Below are positions 5,841 through 12,970 of a stretch of 13,132 nt of DNA, piece by piece. Location of the stretch: the NCBI RefSeq assembly GCF_000613305.1, contig NZ_BAIO01000028.1:1-13132 (forward strand). The letters run 5' to 3'. The translations under genes were made by a program, and so were the position numbers. The notes below the pieces were generated by a model that worked only from the letters and a program-made list of their open reading frames with translations, was not told where the DNA came from and searched no databases. Position 1 is the stretch's first letter. Every line of letters starts with the position of its first letter. The stretch comes from Komagataeibacter kakiaceti JCM 25156. GTDB taxonomy: Bacteria; Pseudomonadota; Alphaproteobacteria; Acetobacterales; Acetobacteraceae.

Positions 5841-7780
5841 GCTTTAGCCCCTCCTCTCTGGCCCAACTATTTGAGCCGCCCGGGCAGCATCAGGGCGTCT
5901 TTGGCTGGCTTTGTGGTTACGCGGCCGACGCCAGCTTTCTGGAAAATGCCCTGGAGCGGTTTTCCGGCCTGACGCGGGCCCAGCGCGCGTATCAAGGCCG
6001 GATCTTTCTTGCGGTAATGCTTGATCCCGGAAACGTGCAAATTACGCCAGCGGCCATACCTGGGGCGCTTCACCTGGCCGCGAAGGATGTTCCGCGCCCT
6101 TTCAGGCTCCTGCATGCCAAGGTCGCCGTGCTCGGGTTCCAGAAGCAGAACGGTTTTATTCTGCGTGTCATCGTCTCAACCGGCAACTGGACACGCCAGA
6201 CACTTGAAGAAAGCCTTGATCTCGCCTGGCATGTCGAGGTTTCCAGTCACGACGCCGAAACAGCCACCGCCCATCAAAACCGCACAGATCTGGCCGCCGC
6301 CTGGAGCCTTCTGTCGTCGCTCCGGGAGAACTTCGATTTGCGCCTTCTGGAATATGCCACAGGCAATGGTGGTGATACGGCCAATGCAGCCGCCAGATTT
6401 ATCGAATGGACTGGCAGGTTAGGCCAACCCCGTCGCGGGTACCGCCCCCGCGTCTTCGATAACCGGCAGAAGTCCTTTTTCGCGCAACTCCCCCATCTTG
6501 TGGAGCAGCATGCAGGTCATGTCGGGCGGAACTATCTTGCCGTGGGATCGGGTTTTTACGAAGGGAACGGCTCCGGCGGCGCGTTGGTGCCGGAAAAGAT
6601 ATATGAAGCACTGCGAAAAAAAGGGCTTGTAACGAAAAGCTGCGAAAAAAACATTTTCGTCAATCCGGATGCCTGTCAGGCCATTGCCGAGAACCAGCCA
6701 AGGGACTGGGAAATTCGCGCAGCTGCGCAGCCGAAATACTTCGGGCCCGCTCCACGTTCACTGCACGCCAAGTTCATATTCAGTACCAATCGGCGCGAAG
6801 ATTCCAATAAATGTGCCAGCCCCTGGATCTATCTCGGCTCGGGCAACCTGACCAATCCCGGCTTCATGAAGGTTGCCGGTCTGGCGGGAAACCTCGAAGC
6901 CGGTGTCGTGTTCGCCCCGCAATCCCTGAAATGGGCCGCGGAAGGCAGGAAAGACGACGGCACCGATATTGTTACCAACCTTCTCCCCATCCACCAGAAT
7001 GACACATGTATCCTGCCTGCCCTTAAAGCGGGTGATGACATGGCGGAGCGTGAAGTGCTCTTCGTCGCAGCGCCGGTGGCCCTGTTTCTCTGGGATGAAC
7101 AGGACGGCGGCGGGAAGCTCGGACCTCAAGGAGAGGTGACAGGACCCTTTGAGGTCATCGGGCCTGACGGGCGACCATGCAGGTGTGATGCATGTGGCGA
7201 CATTCACTGGCCGGGCAGGCGCCCAAGGCAGGTAGCCGTGAGATGGTCCGACCGGGGCGATGCACGGACAGCCAATGTGCCTGTCGTGGACCATTATGGC
7301 CGCTATTGTGCCGCCGATCTCCCGGCGCTTGAACTGGAAGACGCCTGGCTCCAGCTCGCCAGTTTCCCGATGCCGCCTGATGACGAGGAACTGGCAGAGA
7401 GCGATACTGCTGACATTATCGACGGCGTTTGCGTTCCCGCGGCAGCCCAGCCGGGGTCATCCGCCACTTATCCGATCCGCCAGATGATGAGCCTGATTGA
7501 GAATATTGCCGTTAAGCAGGCTTCCATAGCTGAGGTGGATTGGGCGATGTGGTGCAACCGCATGGAGCAGGTTTTAACGCAGGCTAAGGATAGTGCGATC
7601 GTCAGGACATTCCAGGCGGGCAGGCTCAATCCCCTCCATCCCCTGTTTGTGGCGGCCTTCCGGCCGGCTTTTGCCGCGACCGGCAGCACACAGCAAGGCG
7701 CTCTCTACGAGAAAGCGCTCAATGCTGCGATCGCTGCTTGGCGGCTTGAAAACTGCCCGAAGCTTGGAGAACCGCTGTGA
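5837..7780 (+). CDS. Tdp1-like HKN-type phosphodiesterase (phospholipase D superfamily), 647 aa
   Basis: Two phospholipase-D half-sites are present. The first is LLHAKVAVLGF (H93, K95) with its Asn in VSTGNWT (N117). The second is SLHAKFIFS (H310, K312) with LGSGNLTNPGF (N337). Neither has the Asp of classical HxKx4D enzymes; the H-K-N arrangement and spacing match tyrosyl-DNA phosphodiesterase 1 (human H263/K265/N283 and H493/K495/N516), as does the overall length. Tdp1 enzymes cleave 3'-phosphotyrosyl and other 3' adducts through a covalent histidine intermediate. The chain is cytoplasmic, with no signal peptide. Residues after about 400 are an extra domain with a Cys cluster (C448, C450, C453) that might bind zinc. 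GGAGA lies 6 nt before the ATG, and both ends overlap neighbours by 4 nt, so it should work with the helicase and gene 1. It could instead be a DNA end nuclease or phosphodiesterase of another substrate. Confidence 0.8.
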   Translation: MSFSPSSLAQLFEPPGQHQGVFGWLCGYAADASFLENALERFSGLTRAQRAYQGRIFLAVMLDPGNVQITPAAIPGALHLAAKDVPRPFRLLHAKVAVLGFQKQNGFILRVIVSTGNWTRQTLEESLDLAWHVEVSSHDAETATAHQNRTDLAAAWSLLSSLRENFDLRLLEYATGNGGDTANAAARFIEWTGRLGQPRRGYRPRVFDNRQKSFFAQLPHLVEQHAGHVGRNYLAVGSGFYEGNGSGGALVPEKIYEALRKKGLVTKSCEKNIFVNPDACQAIAENQPRDWEIRAAAQPKYFGPAPRSLHAKFIFSTNRREDSNKCASPWIYLGSGNLTNPGFMKVAGLAGNLEAGVVFAPQSLKWAAEGRKDDGTDIVTNLLPIHQNDTCILPALKAGDDMAEREVLFVAAPVALFLWDEQDGGGKLGPQGEVTGPFEVIGPDGRPCRCDACGDIHWPGRRPRQVAVRWSDRGDARTANVPVVDHYGRYCAADLPALELEDAWLQLASFPMPPDDEELAESDTADIIDGVCVPAAAQPGSSATYPIRQMMSLIENIAVKQASIAEVDWAMWCNRMEQVLTQAKDSAIVRTFQAGRLNPLHPLFVAAFRPAFAATGSTQQGALYEKALNAAIAAWRLENCPKLGEPL

Positions 7781-10404
7781 ATCAGAAATTTCTGGGATGG
7801 GACAAGGTCGCGGGCCATCTCCGCGCCATGGCGGACAGGTCCACGAATTCCACTTCGCTCATCAACGACGGGCAACGCGCCAGCCTTCTGGCTATTGCCG
7901 ACCGGATCGGCCGTAATGGCGTAATCCTGGCCGACGAAGTCGGTATGGGAAAGACCCGCATTGCAGTATTTGTGGCCAACGCGGTCAAACAGTGCGCAGG
8001 CCGGGTCGCTGTCGTTATTCCGCCCGGTCTAGGATTCCAATGGGCGCGGGAGTTCCATAATTGCGGATCTGATGTCCCGCCGGTCATTCGCAGCCTGCAG
8101 GGCTATTTCGAAGCCTGGAATGGCAGCGGACCGCCCTGGTCCGAACAACCTGTCGTCATGATTTCCCACAGGTTTTCCAACTGGAGATTCGGGGAAAACA
8201 CACAGTCCTGGCGATGGTGCCTGCTACCGGAACTTTATGCCGCCGCCTGCCGATCGAGAGGGGAACGGACACCCAAAGGGTACCGTAACGCCTACGAACG
8301 TGACAGAAACGTCAACCAGGTCGCGCACGCAGCCTGTTCTATTGTGAAGGCCGTAAAAGAGAACAATGACGATCCGGCACGTCGGCGTCTGTCGGATTTG
8401 GAGAGCCTGGCGTTCAGAGACCTGCTCTCACCACAGGATTACGGCGCGAATACCGTTATTCGGGAGAAGCTTGAAAATGCTGTTGGCCTGGGGCTGGGGG
8501 CATTTGATCTCATCATCATAGACGAAGCCCACAAGAACCGTAAGCCGGAGGGCAGCCTATCTACGGTCCTTGAAAAAATCATTCTCAAAGGCCGCAACAG
8601 CCGTTGTCTGGCGCTGACGGCGACCCCGATTGAACTCAGTGACAAACAATGGGACAATATGCTCGCCCGGATGGATGCGACGACGGAGCAACGTGCGCTG
8701 GTTACTACGGCAGCACAACAATACGTAGAAGCAATACAACACCTGCAATCGGGATGGCGCACAAATAGCGAGGTACGGGAGGCATATCGGAAAGCCGCCG
8801 GGCAGTTTCAATCCACACTCTGCCCCTATCTCCTGCGGCGGGACAAGCGTGAAGACGCGGATGTGCGCGCGTTTGTGAGAGCCAGCGGAGAGTCTGAATA
8901 TAGCTATCGGCAATTGCGTGAAATCGCGATCGATCTCAACGATCTGGATCCTGTCTGGCTTCAGGTGATCTGCGCGGCGGAAGCACTGTCCGTGGTCCGC
9001 GAAGAATCCATGAAAAATGCCAAAACACAGCGTTTGCGCCTGACAGTCGGAAACGGCCACGGCCTCACCGGCATTATCGACGAAGCATTCCGTGACGAGG
9101 CGAAGGACGAAAAACAGATTGAAGAAGACCAGCAGCAGGACAGGGAAGACGGGATGGACCTGGCGCCTAATGAAGAAAGGCCCATATCCTGCCGCTCAGC
9201 CTGGTGGCTCTCCCTCCTGAAAAAGATGCTGCCACAGGGCAAAGACGATTCGGAAATTCTGTTCTGTCATCCGGCAATCCAGGCCGCGGTCAGGGCTATC
9301 GAAGAGGAAACCGATCGTGGCGAAAAAGTGCTGGTCTTCGGACGGTTTACCCATCCGATGCGCGTGCTGGTGAATCTCCTCAACGCGCGGCAGATGCTCA
9401 AATCCATTGAACAGGGCATCCCCTGGCCCCAAAGCAAGGTGCATGAAGCCGAATGGCCCGCCGTATATGCTGCGCACAAGCAACTTAAATCAAAAGTGAA
9501 TCTGGCCGAACTCAATGACCTTCTCTCCAAACGCTATAATCATGAAATCAGCCAGCGCCCGGTGCAACGTGAAAACCTGCTTTCGCGCATACGCAATGGT
9601 CTTCCCATGGACATTGCAGGTGGCAGAAGTCTTGCCATTCTCGATGCTGTCGTGCGTCAAACAACAGCAAATGACAGCGGAGACAATGTGCATGATCTGA
9701 CCCTGCTGGCTCGAGCGATGAGTGAAAATACCGACCTGTCAAATTCTTCCGACGCAGAGCTGGCGAAAGTGTTCCTGGGCCTCGTCGAAGCGGCGGCTGA
9801 TCGTGACGGCGTTGACGAAGATGGAGCGGATGAGGAGCAGGCGCATGACATATGGGAGACACTCAGGAAACATCTGAAGGAGGACTACTCGGGCCAGCGA
9901 GGAGGATTTGCCCGTCTGATGTACGGTGAGACCAGGCCGGAGGCGCGCCGTATGCTCCAATTTGCCTTCAACCGGCCGAACAGCTTTCCGCGCGTCCTCG
10001 TGGCGCAGTCCCTTGTGGGACGAGAGGGACTGAATCTCCACGAAAGCTGTCGAATCGTTGTTTTACTGCATCCCGAATGGAATCCGGGCGTGGTCGAACA
10101 ACAAATCGGCCGCGTTGACCGCGTGAACTCACGCTGGGCGAAGGAGTTGCACCAGGCGATTGCTGACGGGAAAAAGGGAGCGGACCTGCCGCGCATCGAG
10201 ATCCGGCCGATCATTTTCAAAGGCACCTATGACGAGCACAATTGGAACGTTCTTCAGAAACGCTGGGATGATTTACGTGCCCAACTGCACGGAGATGTAC
10301 TTTCAGCGCATGTGCGGGAGGCTGAGAGCGCAAGAGGACATGAGGCATTCGATGAGATCACGGAGGCCAGACCAAATTTCTCACCGTGCATAAAGCATCC
10401 ATGA
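7777..10404 (+). CDS. SNF2/RapA-type superfamily 2 helicase/translocase, 875 aa
   Basis: All core superfamily 2 motifs are visible: motif I ADEVGMGKT (Walker A, K59), motif II DEAH (249-252), motif III LTATP (about 280), motif IV KVLVFGRFTHPM (about 517), motif V LVAQSLVGREGLNLHE (about 745) and motif VI EWNPGVVEQQIGRVDRVNSR (about 768-787) with the arginine finger region. DEVGMGKT and QQIGRVDR are typical of SNF2/RapA-like double-stranded DNA translocases. About 230 residues lie between the two RecA lobes, including a very acidic Gln/Glu-rich stretch, and another large segment lies between motifs IV and V, so it is much elaborated beyond a minimal motor. The start is GTG 7777, in a GTGA overlap with the Tdp1-like gene, with GGAGA 6 nt upstream as for the previous gene. 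It is the last gene of the operon. It probably uses ATP to move on DNA and present ends to the phosphodiesterase. Confidence 0.88.
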   Translation: MNQKFLGWDKVAGHLRAMADRSTNSTSLINDGQRASLLAIADRIGRNGVILADEVGMGKTRIAVFVANAVKQCAGRVAVVIPPGLGFQWAREFHNCGSDVPPVIRSLQGYFEAWNGSGPPWSEQPVVMISHRFSNWRFGENTQSWRWCLLPELYAAACRSRGERTPKGYRNAYERDRNVNQVAHAACSIVKAVKENNDDPARRRLSDLESLAFRDLLSPQDYGANTVIREKLENAVGLGLGAFDLIIIDEAHKNRKPEGSLSTVLEKIILKGRNSRCLALTATPIELSDKQWDNMLARMDATTEQRALVTTAAQQYVEAIQHLQSGWRTNSEVREAYRKAAGQFQSTLCPYLLRRDKREDADVRAFVRASGESEYSYRQLREIAIDLNDLDPVWLQVICAAEALSVVREESMKNAKTQRLRLTVGNGHGLTGIIDEAFRDEAKDEKQIEEDQQQDREDGMDLAPNEERPISCRSAWWLSLLKKMLPQGKDDSEILFCHPAIQAAVRAIEEETDRGEKVLVFGRFTHPMRVLVNLLNARQMLKSIEQGIPWPQSKVHEAEWPAVYAAHKQLKSKVNLAELNDLLSKRYNHEISQRPVQRENLLSRIRNGLPMDIAGGRSLAILDAVVRQTTANDSGDNVHDLTLLARAMSENTDLSNSSDAELAKVFLGLVEAAADRDGVDEDGADEEQAHDIWETLRKHLKEDYSGQRGGFARLMYGETRPEARRMLQFAFNRPNSFPRVLVAQSLVGREGLNLHESCRIVVLLHPEWNPGVVEQQIGRVDRVNSRWAKELHQAIADGKKGADLPRIEIRPIIFKGTYDEHNWNVLQKRWDDLRAQLHGDVLSAHVREAESARGHEAFDEITEARPNFSPCIKHP

Positions 10405-10497
10405 TGGTAGGACGGGGAGGAAGCAGGCTGTCGGGCCAGAAACCCGGGCCCGCGCCCGTGTCAGCAAAAATGATGATGGCCCCGGCCAGAAACGACG

Positions 10498-10519
10498 AAA
10501 GCCGCCTTGCGGCGGCTTT
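10498..10519. terminator. Hairpin terminator between the helicase operon and tRNA-Gly
   Basis: A perfect 9-bp stem AAAGCCGCC / GGCGGCTTT with a 4-nt TTGC loop. The T-run is short (TTTC) on both strands. It lies 93 nt after the helicase stop and 32 nt beyond the CCA end of the minus-strand tRNA, so it can serve both convergent transcripts. Confidence 0.75.
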
Positions 10520-10550
10520 CTCGTATCCGACTTAATTTTCCGTGGAAAAT

Positions 10551-10578
10551 CTGGAGCGGGCGATGGGATTCGAACCCA
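10551..10578 (-). repeat. Putative attachment-site copy (right), inside tRNA-Gly 3' end
   Basis: This is the right-hand partner of 3400-3427: 18 bp identical (10561-10578 versus 3410-3427) and 25 of 28 bp overall, in direct orientation. It covers the acceptor 3' strand and T-arm of the intact tRNA gene, the standard target of tyrosine-recombinase islands, and the presumed island extends from the tRNA's 3' side, as expected. Confidence 0.5.
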
Positions 10579-10626
10579 CGACCCCAACCTTGGCAAGGTT
10601 GTGCTCTACCCCTGAGCTACGCCCGC
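10552..10626 (-). tRNA. tRNA-Gly (anticodon GCC)
   Basis: The 75-nt minus-strand sequence folds as a full cloverleaf. The acceptor is GCGGGCG / CGCCCGC and the D-arm GCTC / GAGC has a 7-nt loop. The anticodon stem CAACC / GGTTG holds the loop TTGCCAA, with anticodon GCC, and the T-arm GTGGG-TTCGAAT-CCCAT has one G-U pair. The discriminator is U and CCA is encoded. It decodes GGC and GGU. The gene is intact despite the repeat in its 3' end, as expected if an integrating element restored the tRNA. Confidence 0.95.
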
Positions 10627-10646
10627 GCTCCGTCTCGGTGAGGCGG

Positions 10647-10675
10647 TGTTTACGGTAAACCGGCAGGGTGCGCAA
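10647..10675 (-). promoter_or_regulatory. Possible sigma70-type promoter of tRNA-Gly
   Basis: On the minus strand TTGCGC (10675-10670) is followed after exactly 17 nt by TAAACA (10652-10647), about 20 nt upstream of the mature tRNA 5' end. Each hexamer matches consensus at only about three positions, so the spacing and placement carry most of the weight. Confidence 0.35.
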
Positions 10676-10846
10676 GAGGATAAAAATGCTTTTGGCGAAT
10701 TTTTTTCATCCCCCCACAAGACGGTTGCGGGCATGGCGTGGAATGCCAATCTATCATGTAGCGACAAGAACCGGCCATCATGGGCATAAAGGCGCGTGCC
10801 GCCTCCTTTCCCCTGCTGGCCGCATACCGACAGGATAGAGAACCAG

Positions 10847-11809
10847 ATGGACTACATTATCGGCCAGACACCCCGGCCCGCCAGTTCCGGTCCGGCCGCC
10901 GCCATGCCCGGTGGCGCGCCAGACCCGGTGATGGACGGCACCCAGAACACCTTCATGCGCGATGTGGTGGAAGCAAGCCGCGCGGTGCCGGTGCTGGTGG
11001 ATTTCTGGGCGACATGGTGCAACCCGTGCAAGCAGTTGACCCCGGTGCTGGAAAAGGTGGTGCGCGCGGCCGGGGGGCGGGTGCGTCTGGTCAAGATCGA
11101 TGTGGACGCCAACCGCGCGCTGGTGCAGCAGCTTGGCCAAGTCGGCCTGCCGCTTCAGTCAATCCCGCTGGTCGCCGCCTTCTGGCAGGGGCAGATTCTG
11201 GACATGTTTCAGGGCGCGAAACCGGAAAGCGAGATACGCCGGTTCATTGAATCCGTGCTGAAGGCGGGCGGTGGCGCGCTGCCGGCGGCGGACCTGATCG
11301 ACGCGGCCCGCGCCGAGATGGAGGAAGGCCGTGCCGAGGCGGCTGCAGGGCTGTTCTCGCAGGTGCTGGAAATCGAGCCGGAAAATCCTGCCGCGTGGGG
11401 TGGCCTTGTCCGCGCGTTCATTGAAATGGGCGATGACGAAGGAGCCGAAACCGCGCTGAAGGACGTGCCCGAGGCCATCGCCAGCCATGCCGAAATCACC
11501 GGGGCGCGCGCAGCCCTCGAACTCAAGCGCGAAGGCCGCAAGGCGGCGGAGGAAGCCGAGGGAATCCGCGCGCGCATCGCCGCCAACCCGAAGGATTACG
11601 CCGCCCGTTTCGAACTGTCCGCCGCCCTGAACGCGGCGGGAAAGCGCGCGGAAGCCGCCGATGAGCTTCTGGCTATCATGAAGGAGGACAGGCAGTGGAA
11701 TGACGACGCCGCCCGCCTGCAGCTTATCCGCCTGTTCGAGGCATGGGGCCAGACCGATCCCGACACCATCGCCGCGCGGCGGCGCATGTCCTCGCTGCTG
11801 TTTTCGTGA
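10847..11809 (+). CDS. cnoX: CnoX/YbbN-type thioredoxin-TPR co-chaperone
   Basis: The N-terminal thioredoxin domain has VLVDFWATWCNPCKQLTPVLEK with the CxxC pair C58/C61 and the cis-proline segment SIPLVAAFWQG. The rest of the 320-residue chain is helical with TPR-like repeats (AAAGLFSQVLEIEPENPAAWGGL and later AAEEAEGIRARIAANPKDYAARFELSAALN). This thioredoxin-plus-TPR layout is that of CnoX/YbbN, a cytoplasmic holdase that protects oxidised proteins and works with the GroEL and DnaK chaperones. ATG 10847 (MDYIIGQTP) is chosen over ATG 10796 because the intervening residues are not protein-like and AGGATAGAGA precedes it. The CxxC pair suggests redox activity, unlike E. coli YbbN, which lacks the full pair. 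The stop overlaps the probable GTG of the LON-domain gene. Confidence 0.88.
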   Translation: MDYIIGQTPRPASSGPAAAMPGGAPDPVMDGTQNTFMRDVVEASRAVPVLVDFWATWCNPCKQLTPVLEKVVRAAGGRVRLVKIDVDANRALVQQLGQVGLPLQSIPLVAAFWQGQILDMFQGAKPESEIRRFIESVLKAGGGALPAADLIDAARAEMEEGRAEAAAGLFSQVLEIEPENPAAWGGLVRAFIEMGDDEGAETALKDVPEAIASHAEITGARAALELKREGRKAAEEAEGIRARIAANPKDYAARFELSAALNAAGKRAEAADELLAIMKEDRQWNDDAARLQLIRLFEAWGQTDPDTIAARRRMSSLLFS

Positions 11810-12576
11810 CGCGGCATGACAGATGGGGAACCGTCGTAATCCATGACGACATTCCCCGCCGCATCCCCCAGCTTGGGGACATGACCCTGGCGGATTTTCC
11901 GGTGGAGCTGGGGCTGTTTCCGCTTGATGAGGCCCTGCTGCTGCCGCAGGGGCGCCTGCCGCTCAATGTGTTCGAGCCGCGTTACATCGCGCTGGTGGAG
12001 GACGCGCTGGCGGGCAACCGCCTGATCGGCATGATCCAGCCCCGCCCGCTGGACGGGATGGAAGACGCTGGCCCCGCCGATGACATGCCCGATGCCGGGA
12101 TGGATGACGGCCACAGCGACACGCCGCCGCTGTACGGTATTGGCTGCGTGGGCCGCATCACCGCCATGACCGAACGCGCGGATGGCACCTACGCCATTAC
12201 GCTGACGGGCATCGCGCGTTTTCGCCTGCTGCGCGAGACAGCGCTGCGCCGGGGCTACCGGGTGGGCCGGATCGACGTTTCCTCCTTCGTGGCCGACATG
12301 ACGGACAGCGAGGATGACATCCCCTTCGACCGCGAGGGGCTGCTCAACGCGCTGCACGATTTCTGCGAGGCGCAGGGCGTGAGTACACAGTGGGACGCGC
12401 TGCGCCAGATGGACGACGCCGCCCTGCTGGTCACGCTGCCCATGATCTGCCCGTTTGGCACCGCGCCGCGCCAGATGATGCTGGAAGCCCCCACCCCCGC
12501 CGCGCGTGCGCAGATCCTGCGCAATCTGCTGGACGGGGCTGGACATGAACCCGACGAGGGTGCATCCCCCTCGTGA
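11806..12576 (+). CDS. LON peptidase substrate-binding-domain protein (no protease domain)
   Basis: The sequence ELGLFPLDEALLLPQGRLPLNVFEPRYIALVEDAL is the N-terminal LON substrate-binding fold. It is followed by GCVGRITAMTERADGTYAITLTGIARFRLL and a helical C-terminal part (NALHDFCEAQGV, LLVTLPMICPF). The chain stops at 256 residues without the AAA or protease domains of Lon, as in the stand-alone family found in alphaproteobacteria, whose exact role is unknown. The start is uncertain. GTG 11806 overlaps the previous stop (GTGA) and keeps DIPRRIPQLGDMTLADFP, which reads like real protein. ATG 11881 would give 231 residues and begins close to the domain. The coupling to CnoX suggests a shared protein-quality-control job. 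Confidence 0.8.
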   Translation: MTRHDRWGTVVIHDDIPRRIPQLGDMTLADFPVELGLFPLDEALLLPQGRLPLNVFEPRYIALVEDALAGNRLIGMIQPRPLDGMEDAGPADDMPDAGMDDGHSDTPPLYGIGCVGRITAMTERADGTYAITLTGIARFRLLRETALRRGYRVGRIDVSSFVADMTDSEDDIPFDREGLLNALHDFCEAQGVSTQWDALRQMDDAALLVTLPMICPFGTAPRQMMLEAPTPAARAQILRNLLDGAGHEPDEGASPS

Positions 12577-12620
12577 CCGATGTCGCATGAATGATCGCAA
12601 CCTGCATGGGATACGCCGCC

Positions 12621-12815
12621 ATGACCGAAACGCCACCCGCACCGCCGCTTGATCCCCGGCTGCTGTCCATCCTTGTCTGCCCCGTGACCAAGGGGCCGCT
12701 GGTCTATGACCGTGAGGCCAGTGAACTGATCAGCAAGCGCGCGGGGCTGGCCTTTCCGGTGCGCGACGGCATTCCCATCATGCTGCCGGACGAGGCCCGC
12801 AAGCTGGACGCCTGA
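12621..12815 (+). CDS. Trm112-like (UPF0434/YcaR family) small protein
   Basis: The 64-residue product has the family core [18 protein letters not shown]...[26 protein letters not shown]. Like other alphaproteobacterial members it keeps CPVTKGPL but lacks the second and later zinc-binding cysteines of the classical CPxC type. The related eukaryotic and archaeal Trm112 activates methyltransferases; the bacterial role is not settled. ATG 12621 is preferred to ATG 12591 because family proteins begin shortly before this motif and GGGA lies about 9 nt upstream. It follows the LON-domain gene by 44 nt and may share its transcript. Confidence 0.85.
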   Translation: MTETPPAPPLDPRLLSILVCPVTKGPLVYDREASELISKRAGLAFPVRDGIPIMLPDEARKLDA

Positions 12816-12911
12816 AGGGCGGAGCCAAAGCGAGGGGTCTGACCTGCCGGACCGGTCCCGGTGCGCGGCGGAGAGGATTCCCGAATACTTCGATACTGAG
12901 GGTTTCCGGGC

Positions 12912-12937
12912 GCTGGCTTTTTTCCAATAAAGGCGGC
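12912..12937. repeat. Degenerate AT-centred hairpin in the Trm112-like/panC gap
   Basis: A 9-bp imperfect stem (GCTGGCTTT / AAAGGCGGC, one G-U and one mismatch) surrounds an 8-nt T-rich loop. It sits between two convergent genes and could act as their terminator. Its AAAGGCGGC/GCCGCCTTT core resembles hairpins I associate with dispersed intergenic repeats of acetic acid bacteria; that link is from memory and unverified. Confidence 0.35.
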
Positions 12938-12970
12938 GTTCCCCGAAGTTTCACAGCCCCGACAGGACCA

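Noticed and set aside
6758..7294. 178-codon minus-strand frame inside the Tdp1-like gene
   Set aside because: Antisense to the second HKN motif and downstream domain; no independent start signal or domain.
4543..10404. Calling the operon DISARM, Mokosh or Dpd
   Set aside because: None of the marker proteins of those systems (DrmA/DrmB, an Upf1-like helicase, DpdA) is visible; only generic helicase and PLD-superfamily membership is shared.
10434..10493. Short direct repeat GGCCAGAAAC at 10434-10443 and 10484-10493
   Set aside because: Ten bases in GC-rich non-coding DNA with no further symmetry; likely chance or a minor local duplication.
11596..12642. 348-codon minus-strand open frame opposite the CnoX end and LON-domain gene
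   Set aside because: It is rich in Arg/His/Gln with no domain pattern, and the opposite strand encodes two recognised proteins over the same bases; an antisense shadow of GC-rich coding DNA.
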